A DNA stretch of 64,000 bases from Clostridiales bacterium (GCA_022785125.1 JALFRA010000013.1:124001-188000); one strand, 5' to 3'. Shown: positions 32,609 to 41,103, counted from the first letter of the stretch. Translations and numbers: made by a program. The notes: generated by a model from the sequence alone, not told the origin.

Positions 32609-33060
32609 GCCTTGTCCTCCTCTTTGCAAAACAGCAGGAAGTAGACACAGAAGGCAATGCCGCCGCACACGATGCAGATATCCGCCACATTGAAGATGGG
32701 GAAGTTCATAAACAGAGTCTGGAACATGTCGGTGACATAGCCCAGGAAGAGCCGGTCAATGAGGTTGCCCACCGCACCCGCCAGCACCAGGGCCAGGGAG
32801 ACCATGCCGAAGGGGTGGTTGAAGGTTTTTCTGACCATCAGCACGATGATGAGGATGGAGGCAGCCGTCGAGATCAGGGTGAGAATCCAGGTGTGTTCTT
32901 CAAAGATGGAGAAGGCCGCGCCGGTGTTCTGGTAGTAGGTCAGCTGGAGGATGTGGGGCAGAAAAGGGACCCCCTCCCCCAGGGGGATGTTGGCCCGGAC
33001 CAGGAATTTCACCAGCTGGTCCAGCACCACCAGAGCGGCGGCCAAAATGGCGTAGAGCAT
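32605..33060 (-). CDS. lspA: Lipoprotein signal peptidase (signal peptidase II)
   Basis: 151 residues, four membrane segments. The catalytic aspartates are in AGAVGNLIDRLFLGYVTD and FNVADICIVCGG, the family's conserved boxes. It cleaves the signal peptide of prolipoproteins after lipid attachment. ATG 33058-33060 is 9 nt behind AAAGGAG and is preferred over the longer in-frame ATG 33081. It is coupled to the downstream pseudouridine synthase. Confidence 0.95.
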   Translation of the reverse strand: MLYAILAAALVVLDQLVKFLVRANIPLGEGVPFLPHILQLTYYQNTGAAFSIFEEHTWILTLISTAASILIIVLMVRKTFNHPFGMVSLALVLAGAVGNLIDRLFLGYVTDMFQTLFMNFPIFNVADICIVCGGIAFCVYFLLFCKEEDKA

Positions 33061-33155
33061 AGTTTTAGGCTCCTTTGACAAATCGTTCTCTTCATTGTAA
33101 CATGGACGGCCCCGATGGGCAAGCCTTTGGTGGAGGTGCAGAAAGGACCCAACTG

Positions 33156-33190
33156 CAAAAAAGGACGCCGCAGAAGCGGCGTCCTTTTTG
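33156..33190 (-). terminator. Rho-independent terminator after ileS
   Basis: AAAAAGGACGCCGC pairs with GCGGCGTCCTTTTT around a short loop, 17 nt after the ileS stop. Confidence 0.9.
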
Positions 33191-33206
33191 ATGTTTCAGG
33201 TTACAA

Positions 33207-36002
33207 TTATTCCCCAACAACAGCGGCGCAGCGGGGGCACAGCTCGGCGTGATGGCCGTCGGTGCCGATGGCGTCGTTGTGGTTCCAGCAGCGGGGGCAC
33301 TTGGGGGCCTCGGACAGCTTGACGGCGATGGTGCAGGGGATGAGGCACTCCTGGTTCTTCTCCCCCTCCACACTGTCGGTGGTGACGGTGACCTTGGACA
33401 CGATGCACAGGGAGGCCAGGTCCACGTCCTTCAGGAAGGCGGCGTCCTCAGCAGACACGGAGACAGTCACCTCGGTGTCCTGGGCCTTCTTGAACACGCC
33501 GGCGTTGCGGGCGTTCTCCAGGGCCTTGTTGACGGCGTCACGGAGAGCCACCAGCTTGGCCCAGCGGTCCTTGGAGCCCTCGTCCAGAGCGAAGGCGGCG
33601 TTGTCCTCGGGCATATCATTGAGCAGCACGCTCTCGGCGTCCACGCCCTTGGCGTGCTTCATGGCGTGCCAGATCTCGTCGGAGGTGAAGGCCAGGATGG
33701 GGGCCACCAGGCGGGTCATGCCGTCCAGGATATAGTAGAGGGCGGTCTGGGCGGAGCGGCGCTCGGCCTCGCTGCCGCAGTACAGGCGGTCCTTGATGAT
33801 GTCCAGGTAGAAGTTGGACATATCCACCACGCAGAAGTTGTAGATGGCGCGGTACACACCGTGGAACTCGTAGCGGTCGTAGGCGGCCCGGACGTTCTTC
33901 ACCAGCTCGTTGAGGCAGTGGAGGGCGTAGCGGTCCAGGTCCATCAGTCTCTCAACCGGCACCAGGTTGGCGTCAGGATCGAAGTCGCACAGGTTGCCCA
34001 GCATATAGCGGGCGGTGTTGCGGATCTTCAGGTAGGCCTGGGAGAGCTGCTTCATGATGTCCTTGGAGATACGCATATCCTGGGTGTAGTCGGCGGAAGC
34101 CACCCACAGGCGGAGCATATCGGCGCCGTACTCCTTGATGACCTCATCGGGGGACACGGCGTTGCCCAGGGACTTGTGCATGGCCTTGCCCTCGCCGTCC
34201 ACGGTCCAGCCGTGGGTGGCGATCTGCTTGTAGGGGGCCACGCCGTTGACGGCGATGGAGGTGAGCATGGAGGACTGGAACCAGCCGCGGTACTGGTCGC
34301 CGCCCTCCAGGTACAGGTCGGCGGGATACTTCAGGTAGGGACGCTCTGCGGCCACGGCAGCCCAGGTGGAGCCGGAGTCGAACCACACGTCCATGATGTC
34401 GGACTCCTTGGAGAAGTGAGTCTTACCGCACTTGGGACATACGAAGCCCTGGGGCAGCAGATCCTTGGGCTCACGGTCGAACCACACGTTGGAGCCGTGC
34501 TGGCGGAAGAGGTCGGCCACATGGGCGATGGTCTCGGGGGTGACGATGTCCTCACCGCAGTCATCGCAGTAGAAGATGGGGATGGGCACGCCCCACACGC
34601 GCTGGCGGGAAATACACCAGTCGTTGCGCTCGGAGATCATGGAGATCATGCGCTCCTTGCCCCACTCAGGCTTCCACTGGATGTCGTCGCAGGACTTGAC
34701 GGCGGCGTCCTTGATGGCGTCCACGGAGCAGAACCACTGCTCGGTGGCACGGTAGATGATGGGGTTCTTGCAGCGCCAGCAGTGGGGGTAGGAGTGGGTG
34801 ATCTGCTCCTTGGCCACCAGGAAGCCTTCCTTCTCCAGGTCCTCCACCACCATGTCGTTGCCCTTGGCGTAGAACTGGCCGTTGTAGCGCTCGTCGGTCA
34901 TGACACCCTTGGCGTTGACGGGCACGGGCACGCCGATGTTGGTGAGGCCAGCCTTGTCGTACTGCTGGCAGATCTGGAAGTCCTCGGCGCCGAAGCCGGG
35001 GGCGGTGTGGACGCAGCCAGAACCGGCGTCCAGGGTGACGTGCTCGCCGTTGAGGATGACGGACTCCCGGTCAAACAGGGGGTGCTTGGCGGTCATCAGC
35101 TCAAACTCAGAGCCCTTCAGCTCGGCCAGCACCTTGCAGGCCTCATAGTCGATGTGGGCGGCCTTGCACACGCTCTCGGCCAGGTCCTTGGCCAGCACGT
35201 ACACGTCGCCGCTCGGCACCTGGAGCAGCACGTAGTCGAACTCGGCGTTCAGGCAGATGGCGAAGTTGCCGGGGATGGTCCAGGGGGTGGTGGTCCAGAT
35301 CACGAAGTAGGTGCGGCTCAGGTCGGCGTACTGGCCCAGCTTGCCCTTGTCGTCCTTGACAGGGAACTTGACGAAGATGGTGGTACAGGGGTCGTCGGCG
35401 TACTCGATCTCGGCCTCGGCCAGAGCGGTCTGGTCGGCGGGGCACCAGTACACGGGCTTCATGCCCTTGTAGATCAGGCCCTTCTCAGCCATCTTGCCAA
35501 AGACCTCGATCTGCTTGGCCTCAAACTCGGGCAGCAGGGTGATATAGGGGTTGTCCCACTCGCCCAGCACGCCCAGGCGCTTAAACTGCTCGGTCATCTT
35601 GGCGATGTAGCCCTCGGCGTACTCCCGGCACTTGGTGCGGAACTGGGCGGTGGTCATCTCGTCCCGCTTGACCTTCTTGTCCTTGAGGACGGCGGACTCG
35701 ATGGGCAGGCCGTGGGTGTCCCAGCCGGGGACGTAGGGGGCGTAATGGCCGGTCATGTTCTTCTCTTTGACGATGATGTCCTTGAGGATCTTGTTCAGGG
35801 CGGTGCCGATGTGGATGTTGCCGTTGGCGTAGGGCGGGCCGTCGTGGAGGACGAAGGTGGGCTTGCCGTCGTTACGCCCCACCATCTTGTTGTAGAGGTC
35901 GTGGTCGTACATCTCCTGGAGCATATCGGGCTCGCGCTTGGGCAGGCCTGCCCGCATGGGGAAGTCGGTCTGGGGCAGGTGGACAGTCTGGTTGTAGTCC
36001 AT
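33207..36002 (-). CDS. ileS: Isoleucyl-tRNA synthetase
   Basis: 931 residues, class I synthetase. PYANGNIHIGTALNKILKD (HIGH motif), the long editing domain with TTPWTIPGNFAICLN, the KMSKS-like loop written GKAMHKSLGNAVSP (KSLGN), an anticodon-binding domain, and the C-terminal zinc knuckle CPRCWNHNDAIG...CPRC. It charges tRNA-Ile. An Ile-specific T-box riboswitch lies upstream. The ATG has AAAGGAGAACCATC just ahead. Confidence 0.98.
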   Translation of the reverse strand: MDYNQTVHLPQTDFPMRAGLPKREPDMLQEMYDHDLYNKMVGRNDGKPTFVLHDGPPYANGNIHIGTALNKILKDIIVKEKNMTGHYAPYVPGWDTHGLPIESAVLKDKKVKRDEMTTAQFRTKCREYAEGYIAKMTEQFKRLGVLGEWDNPYITLLPEFEAKQIEVFGKMAEKGLIYKGMKPVYWCPADQTALAEAEIEYADDPCTTIFVKFPVKDDKGKLGQYADLSRTYFVIWTTTPWTIPGNFAICLNAEFDYVLLQVPSGDVYVLAKDLAESVCKAAHIDYEACKVLAELKGSEFELMTAKHPLFDRESVILNGEHVTLDAGSGCVHTAPGFGAEDFQICQQYDKAGLTNIGVPVPVNAKGVMTDERYNGQFYAKGNDMVVEDLEKEGFLVAKEQITHSYPHCWRCKNPIIYRATEQWFCSVDAIKDAAVKSCDDIQWKPEWGKERMISMISERNDWCISRQRVWGVPIPIFYCDDCGEDIVTPETIAHVADLFRQHGSNVWFDREPKDLLPQGFVCPKCGKTHFSKESDIMDVWFDSGSTWAAVAAERPYLKYPADLYLEGGDQYRGWFQSSMLTSIAVNGVAPYKQIATHGWTVDGEGKAMHKSLGNAVSPDEVIKEYGADMLRLWVASADYTQDMRISKDIMKQLSQAYLKIRNTARYMLGNLCDFDPDANLVPVERLMDLDRYALHCLNELVKNVRAAYDRYEFHGVYRAIYNFCVVDMSNFYLDIIKDRLYCGSEAERRSAQTALYYILDGMTRLVAPILAFTSDEIWHAMKHAKGVDAESVLLNDMPEDNAAFALDEGSKDRWAKLVALRDAVNKALENARNAGVFKKAQDTEVTVSVSAEDAAFLKDVDLASLCIVSKVTVTTDSVEGEKNQECLIPCTIAVKLSEAPKCPRCWNHNDAIGTDGHHAELCPRCAAVVGE

Positions 36003-36046
36003 GATGGTTCTCCTTTATGTTGAAATTAAAATAACGCATGGGGAAA

Positions 36047-36163
36047 ACCTTCTCCCCCCAGGGGAGAAGGTGGGCCAGGGGGCCGGATGAGGGGGCGCAG
36101 GCAAGGGGGAACCCCTCATCAGTCAGCCTGCGGCTGCCAGCTTCCCCCCACAGGGGGGAAGCC
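36047..36163. repeat. C/G-run palindromic repeat, copy 4, inside the ileS leader
   Basis: Full-length copy between the T-box terminator and the ileS start codon, on the ileS transcript. Contains the TCAGCCTGCGGCTG arm seen in copy 5. Confidence 0.85.
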
Positions 36164-36177
36164 AGAGACAGGCAAAC

Positions 36178-36412
36178 AAAAAGCGCCTTCGTCTCTTAAG
36201 AGACAAAGGCGCACACCTCTGCGGTACCACTCTCATTGTTCCGGGCATACCGGAACCACTCGACAGCCTGTAACGGGGCCAGCCGGGGCCGCTTACTCAG
36301 TTCGGCGGCCATGCTCAGAGGTGATTTTCCCGGCCCGTCCTGTCCGCCTTGCACCAAAATGGCGGCTCTCTGCGCAGGGTTGGGGGCGGTACTCGTCCTC
36401 GTCACAGCATGT
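36178..36412 (-). ncRNA. T-box riboswitch (isoleucine specific) controlling ileS
   Basis: On the minus strand Stem I is closed by ATGCT/AGCAT (36406-36410 with 36311-36315). The 3' side of the specifier loop reads GGAAAATCACC, putting the Ile codon ATC at 36323-36325. The T-box ATGAGAGTGGTACCGCAG (36219-36236) includes the UGG bases that pair with the uncharged tRNA end. The terminator GCGCCTTTGTCTC with T5 (36178-36212) follows. Uncharged tRNA-Ile would stabilise the antiterminator and allow ileS expression. Confidence 0.93.
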
Positions 36413-36428
36413 TACAGATGAAAATCAC

Positions 36429-36458
36429 TGGGAGACGCCCTTTTTCGGCGTCTCCCAG
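36429..36458. other. Hairpin between the ileS promoter and the T-box
   Basis: CTGGGAGACGCC pairs perfectly with GGCGTCTCCCAG around a 6-nt loop. It begins at about the predicted transcription start and is followed by GATTTTCATC, not a clear T-tract. It may stabilise the 5' end or stop read-through from the upstream VOC gene. Confidence 0.6.
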
Positions 36459-36459
36459 T

Positions 36460-36488
36460 ATCTTACCCGTTTGCAGGGCTTCTGTCAA
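36460..36488 (-). promoter_or_regulatory. ileS promoter
   Basis: TTGACA (36483-36488), 17-nt spacer, TAAGAT (36460-36465) on the minus strand, immediately behind the VOC gene. Confidence 0.85.
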
Positions 36489-36494
36489 GGGGTT

Positions 36495-36854
36495 TTACCC
36501 CTTTTGCATCAGCTGAACGGTAAGTCCGTCCGGACCGGTGAGGAAACAGAAGCGGACCCCCGGATGGGGCTCACGGATGGGGCTGGGGTTCAGTCCGGCG
36601 ACCTCCGCCCGGGCCCGCTCCCCGTCCAGGTCGGCCACGGCGAAGCCCAGGGACAGGCCGGCATAGCGGACGTCAGAGCGGCCGGCGCCCTGGATCAGCT
36701 CCACGGCGGTCTCCCCCTCCCCGCCGGAGAGGAAGGCAAAGTGGGCGTCGCCCATGGAAAACCGGCGAAGGACCTTCAGCCCGGTCCAGTTTTCCAGAAA
36801 GGAGACGGAAGCCTCCAGATCGGTGACGTAAAGGGTGGTGTGCAGATAGTGCAT
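36495..36854 (-). CDS. VOC-superfamily (glyoxalase/bleomycin-resistance fold) protein
   Basis: 119 residues, two beta-alpha-beta-beta-beta modules. MHYLHTTLYVTDLEASVSFLEN at the start, FLSGGEGETAVELIQ in the middle, GVRFCFLTGPDGLTVQLMQ at the end. The arrangement resembles lactoylglutathione lyase-like proteins, with possible metal ligands His5, Glu in VELIQ and Gln at the end. The substrate is unknown. ATG 36852-36854 follows GGAGGTATGACC. Confidence 0.82.
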   Translation of the reverse strand: MHYLHTTLYVTDLEASVSFLENWTGLKVLRRFSMGDAHFAFLSGGEGETAVELIQGAGRSDVRYAGLSLGFAVADLDGERARAEVAGLNPSPIREPHPGVRFCFLTGPDGLTVQLMQKG

Positions 36855-36867
36855 GGTCATACCTCCA

Positions 36868-36905
36868 GATAAAAAAGAGGCGCCGTGGAAAACCGCGGCG
36901 CCTTC
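36868..36905 (-). terminator. Rho-independent terminator after divIVA
   Basis: On the minus strand GGCGCCGCGG and CaCGGCGCC pair around TTTTC, followed by TCTTTTTT. Confidence 0.85.
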
Positions 36906-36925
36906 CGTCATGGTTTGTGAGTGGT

Positions 36926-37654
36926 TCAGCGGATCTCGTAGTCCTTGCCGAACTGCAGGTTATCAAAGTCGATACGGCGGGTGGGCTCCTCCACCACGTC
37001 ATCCTCGTCCTCCTCCGCAGGGGCGGCGGGGGCCTTCCGGCCGCTGAGTTCCATCAGCTCATCGTACAGGCTGCTCTCCTTGGCGCCCTCGGGGGCGGAC
37101 AGGTCGGTGGTGTCCTCCTCCTGCTCCTTCTGGATGATCCGCTCCACATTCTCCTCAATGTCCCGGGCGGTGTCCCCCACCGGGTCCACGGATACAGGGG
37201 CGGCGGCGGTCACTTTAGACAGGCCGCTGAGGAAGTCCATCTCGTGCTGGTGGAGCTCCTTGAGCTTGCCCACATAGGCGGCGGTGGACTGCTGGGCGGC
37301 CACCAGGCGCATCTGCTCGTCCCGGATGGACTGCTGCAGCTCGGCAATGCGGGCCTTTGCGTCGGCCTCGGCGTTCTGCATCAGCTGGCTGCGCTTGGTC
37401 TCGGCCTCGGCCACCAGATCGTCCGCCATCTTCTGGGCGGTCATCAGGGCCTTGCGCATGGCGTCCTCGGTGGAGCGGTACTCCTCCACCTTCTCCACCA
37501 GCACCTTCATCTTGGCCTTCAGGGTGGCGTTTTCCTTGTAGAGGGTGGTGTAATCCGCCGTCAGGATATCCAGAAATTCGTCCACCATCGACATATTATA
37601 TCCGTTAAACGCCTTGGTAAAGGCGTGTTCCGAAACTTCCTGCGGCGTAAGCAT
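36926..37654 (-). CDS. divIVA: DivIVA-domain cell division / polarity protein
   Basis: 242 residues. The N-terminal membrane-curvature-binding segment reads MLTPQEVSEHAFTKAFNGYN, followed by YNMSMVDEFLDILTADY, the conserved DivIVA lead. A coiled coil spans about 35-140 and an acidic, disordered tail (DEDDVVEEPTRRIDFD) follows. It localises to septum and poles and recruits division and sporulation partners. Position next to sepF and yggS matches the ylm cluster of Firmicutes. Confidence 0.94.
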   Translation of the reverse strand: MLTPQEVSEHAFTKAFNGYNMSMVDEFLDILTADYTTLYKENATLKAKMKVLVEKVEEYRSTEDAMRKALMTAQKMADDLVAEAETKRSQLMQNAEADAKARIAELQQSIRDEQMRLVAAQQSTAAYVGKLKELHQHEMDFLSGLSKVTAAAPVSVDPVGDTARDIEENVERIIQKEQEEDTTDLSAPEGAKESSLYDELMELSGRKAPAAPAEEDEDDVVEEPTRRIDFDNLQFGKDYEIR

Positions 37655-37731
37655 AGGTTGATTCCCCCTGATTTTTTGTGTCTTATACAGATTTTTGAAG
37701 GGGCGGGTCTGGGACCCGCCCGGCGGCTATG

Positions 37732-37786
37732 TTAGAAATACAGCCCGTTGTTCTCCAGCTCGTCGATGAGATCGCCCAGAATGTCC
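37732..37786 (-). pseudogene. Duplicated 3' end of sepF (55 bp, downstream copy)
   Basis: It encodes the same last 17 residues and TAA as sepF (DILGDLIDELENNGLYF), with four base changes, all synonymous (ATC/ATT, ATT/ATC, GAT/GAC, TTG/CTG). The codons here are the GC-rich ones typical of this genome, so this is probably the original gene end, displaced by element E3. Confidence 0.9.
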
Positions 37787-37942
37787 GCCCCACCCGATGC
37801 TGCGTATCGTGCGGGGACCCCGTTTTTAAATCTGCTCGGGCGAAATGAATTCGCCCGGCATCAAGGTTTTTGCTGCGCAAAAACGCTTGGGACGCCGGAC
37901 TCCCGGCGGGACAACGTGGACGTTGTTCTCCAGAGACCGGGT
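37787..37942 (-). mobile_element. Hairpin element E3 behind sepF
   Basis: 156 bp between the sepF stop and the duplicated sepF tail. Read in the gene direction it has GTTTTTGC-GCA-GCAAAAAC, then GGGCGAA-TTCAT-TTCGCCC followed by GAGCAGAT, then CGGGGTCCCCG, and ends GGGTGGGGC. These blocks are shared in order with E4 and E5. It encodes no protein. Confidence 0.8.
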
Positions 37943-38452
37943 TTAGAAATACAGCCCGTTGTTCTCCAACTCATCAATGAGATCGCCCAGGATGTCCACG
38001 TTGTAGGGCGTGATGATGTAAGTGGAGATGGCCACCTTCTTGATCTTGCCCTCGTTGGCGTAGGCCACGCCGGACAGGAAGTCCAGCAGGCGGCGGGCAA
38101 TGTCCTTGTTGGTGGACTCCAGGTTGAGGACCACGGTGCGCTTTTCGCGCAGATGGTCGGCGATCTCGCTGGCGTTCTCAAAGCGCTCGGGCTTCACCAG
38201 CACCACCTGCAGCTGGGTGGTGGTGTGGATGTTGACCACCTTGTTGCTGCGGCGCTCGTTATCCAGGGAATAGAGGCTGCCGGTGGACTCGGAAACGGCC
38301 TGGCTCTTGGCGCTCTTGCGCTCCAGACGGTCGCCGCCGGTGCGGTCCATCCGCTCACTGCGGGAGACAGGCTCGAAGTCGTCCTCGTAGTCGTCCTCCG
38401 GCTCGTCCTCATAGGGGCGGGCCAGCCGCCGCAGCTCATCAAACAATCCCAT
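37943..38452 (-). CDS. sepF: Cell division protein SepF
   Basis: 169 residues. An N-terminal amphipathic membrane helix (MGLFDELRRLARPYEDE), an acidic linker, and the C-terminal SepF domain (VVNIHTTTQLQVVLVKPERF then DHLREKRTVVLNLESTNKDIARRLLDFLSG). It links FtsZ to the membrane at the septum. The last 17 codons are duplicated downstream of the stop. The copy in the gene uses slightly more AT-rich codons than its duplicate. Confidence 0.96.
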   Translation of the reverse strand: MGLFDELRRLARPYEDEPEDDYEDDFEPVSRSERMDRTGGDRLERKSAKSQAVSESTGSLYSLDNERRSNKVVNIHTTTQLQVVLVKPERFENASEIADHLREKRTVVLNLESTNKDIARRLLDFLSGVAYANEGKIKKVAISTYIITPYNVDILGDLIDELENNGLYF

Positions 38453-38476
38453 ATTCGGTTACCTCCTGAATCATAA

Positions 38477-39184
38477 TCAAGCTTTATGCATGGGAGGGCG
38501 GGGGCCGAACAGGGCGGTGCCTACGCGCACCAGGGTAGCGCCCTCGCGGACGGCGTCCTCATAATCGCCGCTCATTCCCATAGAAAGACAGTCGATTGTG
38601 GTTCCATTATCCGACATCTTGTCTCTTATGTCAACAAAAAGCTGACGCATTTTTGCAAAAAAGGGCCGGTTTCCGTCCGGTCCCTCCGCCACCGGAGGGA
38701 TGGCCATCAGTCCCCGCAGATTCACATGGGGGCAGGCGGCCGCTTTCTGGGCCAGAGCGGGCAGCTGGTCGGGGGAAATGCCGCTTTTGGACTCCTCCCC
38801 GCCGATGTTGATCTCCAGCAGGATGTCCTGCACCAGGTCCAGCTTGGCGGCCTGAGCCTCGATGGCGTCCAGCAGGTGCTCCGAGCCTACCGACTCAATG
38901 AGATCCACCCGGCCCACCACCTGTTTGACCTTGTTGGTCTGGAGATGGCCGATGAAGTGAAGGGCGGCCCCGGCATAGGCGTCGTCATCCAGATGGGCGG
39001 TCATCTCCTGGACCCGGTTCTCTCCGCAGATGGTGACGCCGGCGGCGATGGCCTGCCGGATGGTATCCGAGGTCTGAACCTTGGTGGCGGCCACCAGGGT
39101 GATCTCGGACGGGTCCCGGCCCACCTCACGGGCCGCGGCGGCGATGTTGGCCTTGACCTGCGCTACTTTCTCTTCCAGGGACAT
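38477..39184 (-). CDS. yggS: YggS-family pyridoxal-phosphate homeostasis protein
   Basis: 235 residues, PLP-binding TIM barrel. The PLP lysine is in LVAATKVQTSD; GENRVQEM, LHFIGHLQTNKVKQV and the phosphate-binding MGMSGDYEDAVREGATLVRVGTALFG complete the signature. It has no catalytic partner domain and buffers the PLP pool. Within the sepF cluster, as in most Firmicutes. ATG 39182-39184 has GGAGGTGCCTATC ahead. Confidence 0.95.
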   Translation of the reverse strand: MSLEEKVAQVKANIAAAAREVGRDPSEITLVAATKVQTSDTIRQAIAAGVTICGENRVQEMTAHLDDDAYAGAALHFIGHLQTNKVKQVVGRVDLIESVGSEHLLDAIEAQAAKLDLVQDILLEINIGGEESKSGISPDQLPALAQKAAACPHVNLRGLMAIPPVAEGPDGNRPFFAKMRQLFVDIRDKMSDNGTTIDCLSMGMSGDYEDAVREGATLVRVGTALFGPRPPMHKA

Positions 39185-39261
39185 GATAGGCACCTCCAAA
39201 AAATACACACATAATAAGGCAAAACCGCCTGCGCGTCTTGGGCGCAGAGGGATCGTCCAAA

Positions 39262-40548
39262 CTAATCAATGACCTTGCCGTCATACAGCTGGCCGGAGGA
39301 GATGATGATCTGGTCGCCCGCCCGCAGGGCCTTTTTGGCCTGAGAGGGGGCGGAGTCGGTGACAGGGGTCACCAAAAGGTAGTTTTCCTCCTCGGCCACC
39401 ACCTGTACCTGCTTGCGTTCAGCCCGCTGGCCCACCAGAGCGTAAACGCAGGTCATGTTGACCTGCTTTTCTTCCCCGGTCTCGCTGTCGGTGACGGTCT
39501 GCTGCTCCACCCGCAGGGCCTCCTTGGGCAGGCGGATACCCGAGGTGGTGTCAAAGACCAGTTCCACGGTCTGCCGCCGCAGCAGGGTGGTGTCGGACAG
39601 GAACTTGTCGGTGGACAGCACCGCCACCACCTGCCCGTCGGCCGGGTCGCCCAGCCGCTCCACCTTCATGTACACCTCTCCCGACCAGTCCCGGGAAAAG
39701 CGGACGGTGATGCTCCGCCCCTCCACCAGCCGGGCGGCGTCCGCCTCCGGCAGGGTGCAGGCAAAGTACCAGGTGGAGTTGGTGATGAGCTTACCGATGG
39801 CGGAGGTGTCCTCCGCCGGCTTCTGGCTGGACAGGTCCTTCAGCTGGGCGGGGGTGAGGGTCTCCAGCATGGCCGGAGTAATCAGGCTTTCATATCCGTC
39901 CACCAGACCGGAAAAGGTGCCCGACTGGGCGGCAGTCACCCGGCTGGTGCTCTGGGAGGCCTGGGCCGTAAGGGAAGCGATCTGGGCATTGACGCTGTCC
40001 AGAGAGGCCTGGAGGGCGGCGGTGGAATCCTCTCCCTCCGTACCAAAGGTGTAACTGCGCTTGTAAACCAGGCTCTTCAGGTCCATGGTCTGGCTCTCCA
40101 GCCCGGTAAGGTCGCCGGAGGCGGCCGCTCCCCGCAGGTTGGCGATGGAATCGGCCACCCGGTCGCTGAGCTGGGCGGAGTCGCCGCTGCCGCCGGTCTG
40201 AGCCAGGGCATATTCCAGCTGCTCCTGCTCCAGCATCAGCTGCTGGAGGGTGGACCGCTGGGCAAGGCCGGCGTCGCTCTGGTAGAGCAGGGCCACCGTC
40301 TCGCCCCGGCTCACCTTCTCTCCCTCCTGGGGCAGGACCTCCACCGTGCCCCCCTGGCCGGGCAGGACGGTCTCCTGCCGGACCAGAAAGCCGGTGGTCT
40401 CCACACTGTCGCTGACGGTATAGGTATAGGCCAGCACCGTGGGATAGAGTTCCCGCAGGCTGCGCAGGGCGGAGACCCCGATGGAAATAAGTACCGCGGC
40501 CAGTACCAGCAGCATCACGATGCGGGCATTCAAAGAACCTTGCTTCAT
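39262..40548 (-). CDS. HlyD-family membrane-fusion/periplasmic adaptor-like protein
   Basis: 428 residues. One N-terminal membrane segment (MLLVLAAVLISIGVSAL), then a biotinyl-lipoyl-like domain split by a long helical hairpin (LAQRSTLQQLMLEQEQLEYAL, about 95-270), and a beta-barrel C-terminus. It belongs to the HlyD_D23-type proteins commonly found beside sepF/yggS in clostridia. A role in envelope export or division is inferred; no ABC partner is adjacent. Confidence 0.82.
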   Translation of the reverse strand: MKQGSLNARIVMLLVLAAVLISIGVSALRSLRELYPTVLAYTYTVSDSVETTGFLVRQETVLPGQGGTVEVLPQEGEKVSRGETVALLYQSDAGLAQRSTLQQLMLEQEQLEYALAQTGGSGDSAQLSDRVADSIANLRGAAASGDLTGLESQTMDLKSLVYKRSYTFGTEGEDSTAALQASLDSVNAQIASLTAQASQSTSRVTAAQSGTFSGLVDGYESLITPAMLETLTPAQLKDLSSQKPAEDTSAIGKLITNSTWYFACTLPEADAARLVEGRSITVRFSRDWSGEVYMKVERLGDPADGQVVAVLSTDKFLSDTTLLRRQTVELVFDTTSGIRLPKEALRVEQQTVTDSETGEEKQVNMTCVYALVGQRAERKQVQVVAEEENYLLVTPVTDSAPSQAKKALRAGDQIIISSGQLYDGKVID

Positions 40549-40562
40549 AGGCGCTCCTTTGG

Positions 40563-40799
40563 TCAGTCGCCACGCTCCTCCCGCTCCAGAGAGACGGCCC
40601 GTTCGGGCACAATGGTGGAGATGGCGTGCTTGTAGATCACCTGCTGCTTGTCCCCCGTCATAAGTACCACCACAAAGGCGTCATAGCCCACGATCTGGCC
40701 TTTCAGCTGATAGCCGTTCATCAAAAAGGTGGTGACGTTGGCATGGGTCCGCCGGGCGCGGAGCAGGAACAGGTCTTGCAGGTTGGGTGTCTTTTGCAT
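40563..40799 (-). CDS. hfq: RNA chaperone Hfq
   Basis: 78 residues. Sm1 motif (NVTTFLMNGYQLKGQIVGYDAFVVVL) and Sm2 motif (QVIYKHAISTIVP) with the YKH RNA-binding signature. It forms a hexamer that helps sRNA-mRNA pairing. ATG 40797-40799 follows AAAGGAGTGCATCCAT, which excludes the longer frame. It stands next to mutL without the miaA gene that usually separates them. Confidence 0.95.
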   Translation of the reverse strand: MQKTPNLQDLFLLRARRTHANVTTFLMNGYQLKGQIVGYDAFVVVLMTGDKQQVIYKHAISTIVPERAVSLEREERGD

Positions 40800-40910
40800 A
40801 TGGATGCACTCCTTTTTCTCTGAGATACATCCAATATATACCAATTGCTGGAAATGTTTTGTCGGATGTTGGGGAAGGGAGCACATTTCCCGGGACGAGT
40901 TTACATACCT

Positions 40911-41024
40911 GCCTTCCCCCTCGGGAGGAAGGTGGCCCGCAGGGCCGGATGAGGGGGCGTGGGTAAGAAGGAACCCCTCATCAGTCAGCCTATGGCTGCC
41001 AGCTTCCCCCCACCGGGGGGAAGC
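40911..41024. repeat. C/G-run palindromic repeat, copy 5
   Basis: Full-length copy between hfq and the duplicated mutL tail, abutting the latter (its last base is next to the displaced TAA). Confidence 0.85.
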
Positions 41025-41103
41025 TTACGCCCGTCCGAATCGCTTCTCAATCTGCTGGCGGGTCAATTCTATCGCAACCGGCCTGCCATGGGGGCAATAC
41101 TTG
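41025..41103 (-). pseudogene. Duplicated 3' end of mutL (79 bp, downstream copy)
   Basis: It encodes KYCPHGRPVAIELTRQQIEK then RFGRA and TAA exactly as the end of mutL, including the CPHGRP motif. The first 48 nt are identical to mutL; eight changes in seven codons cluster in the last 31 nt and all are synonymous (CAG for CAA, GAG for GAA, AAG for AAA, CGG for AGA, GCG for GCA and others). These are the codons typical of this genome. Confidence 0.92.

Noticed and set aside
33249-36023. 924-codon open frame on the strand opposite ileS
   Set aside because: It is the antisense shadow of ileS, made possible by high GC. It has no ribosome-binding site and a low-complexity Val/Gly/Leu/His composition.
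36196-36405. Short open frame inside the ileS leader
   Set aside because: The stretch is fully explained by the T-box riboswitch.
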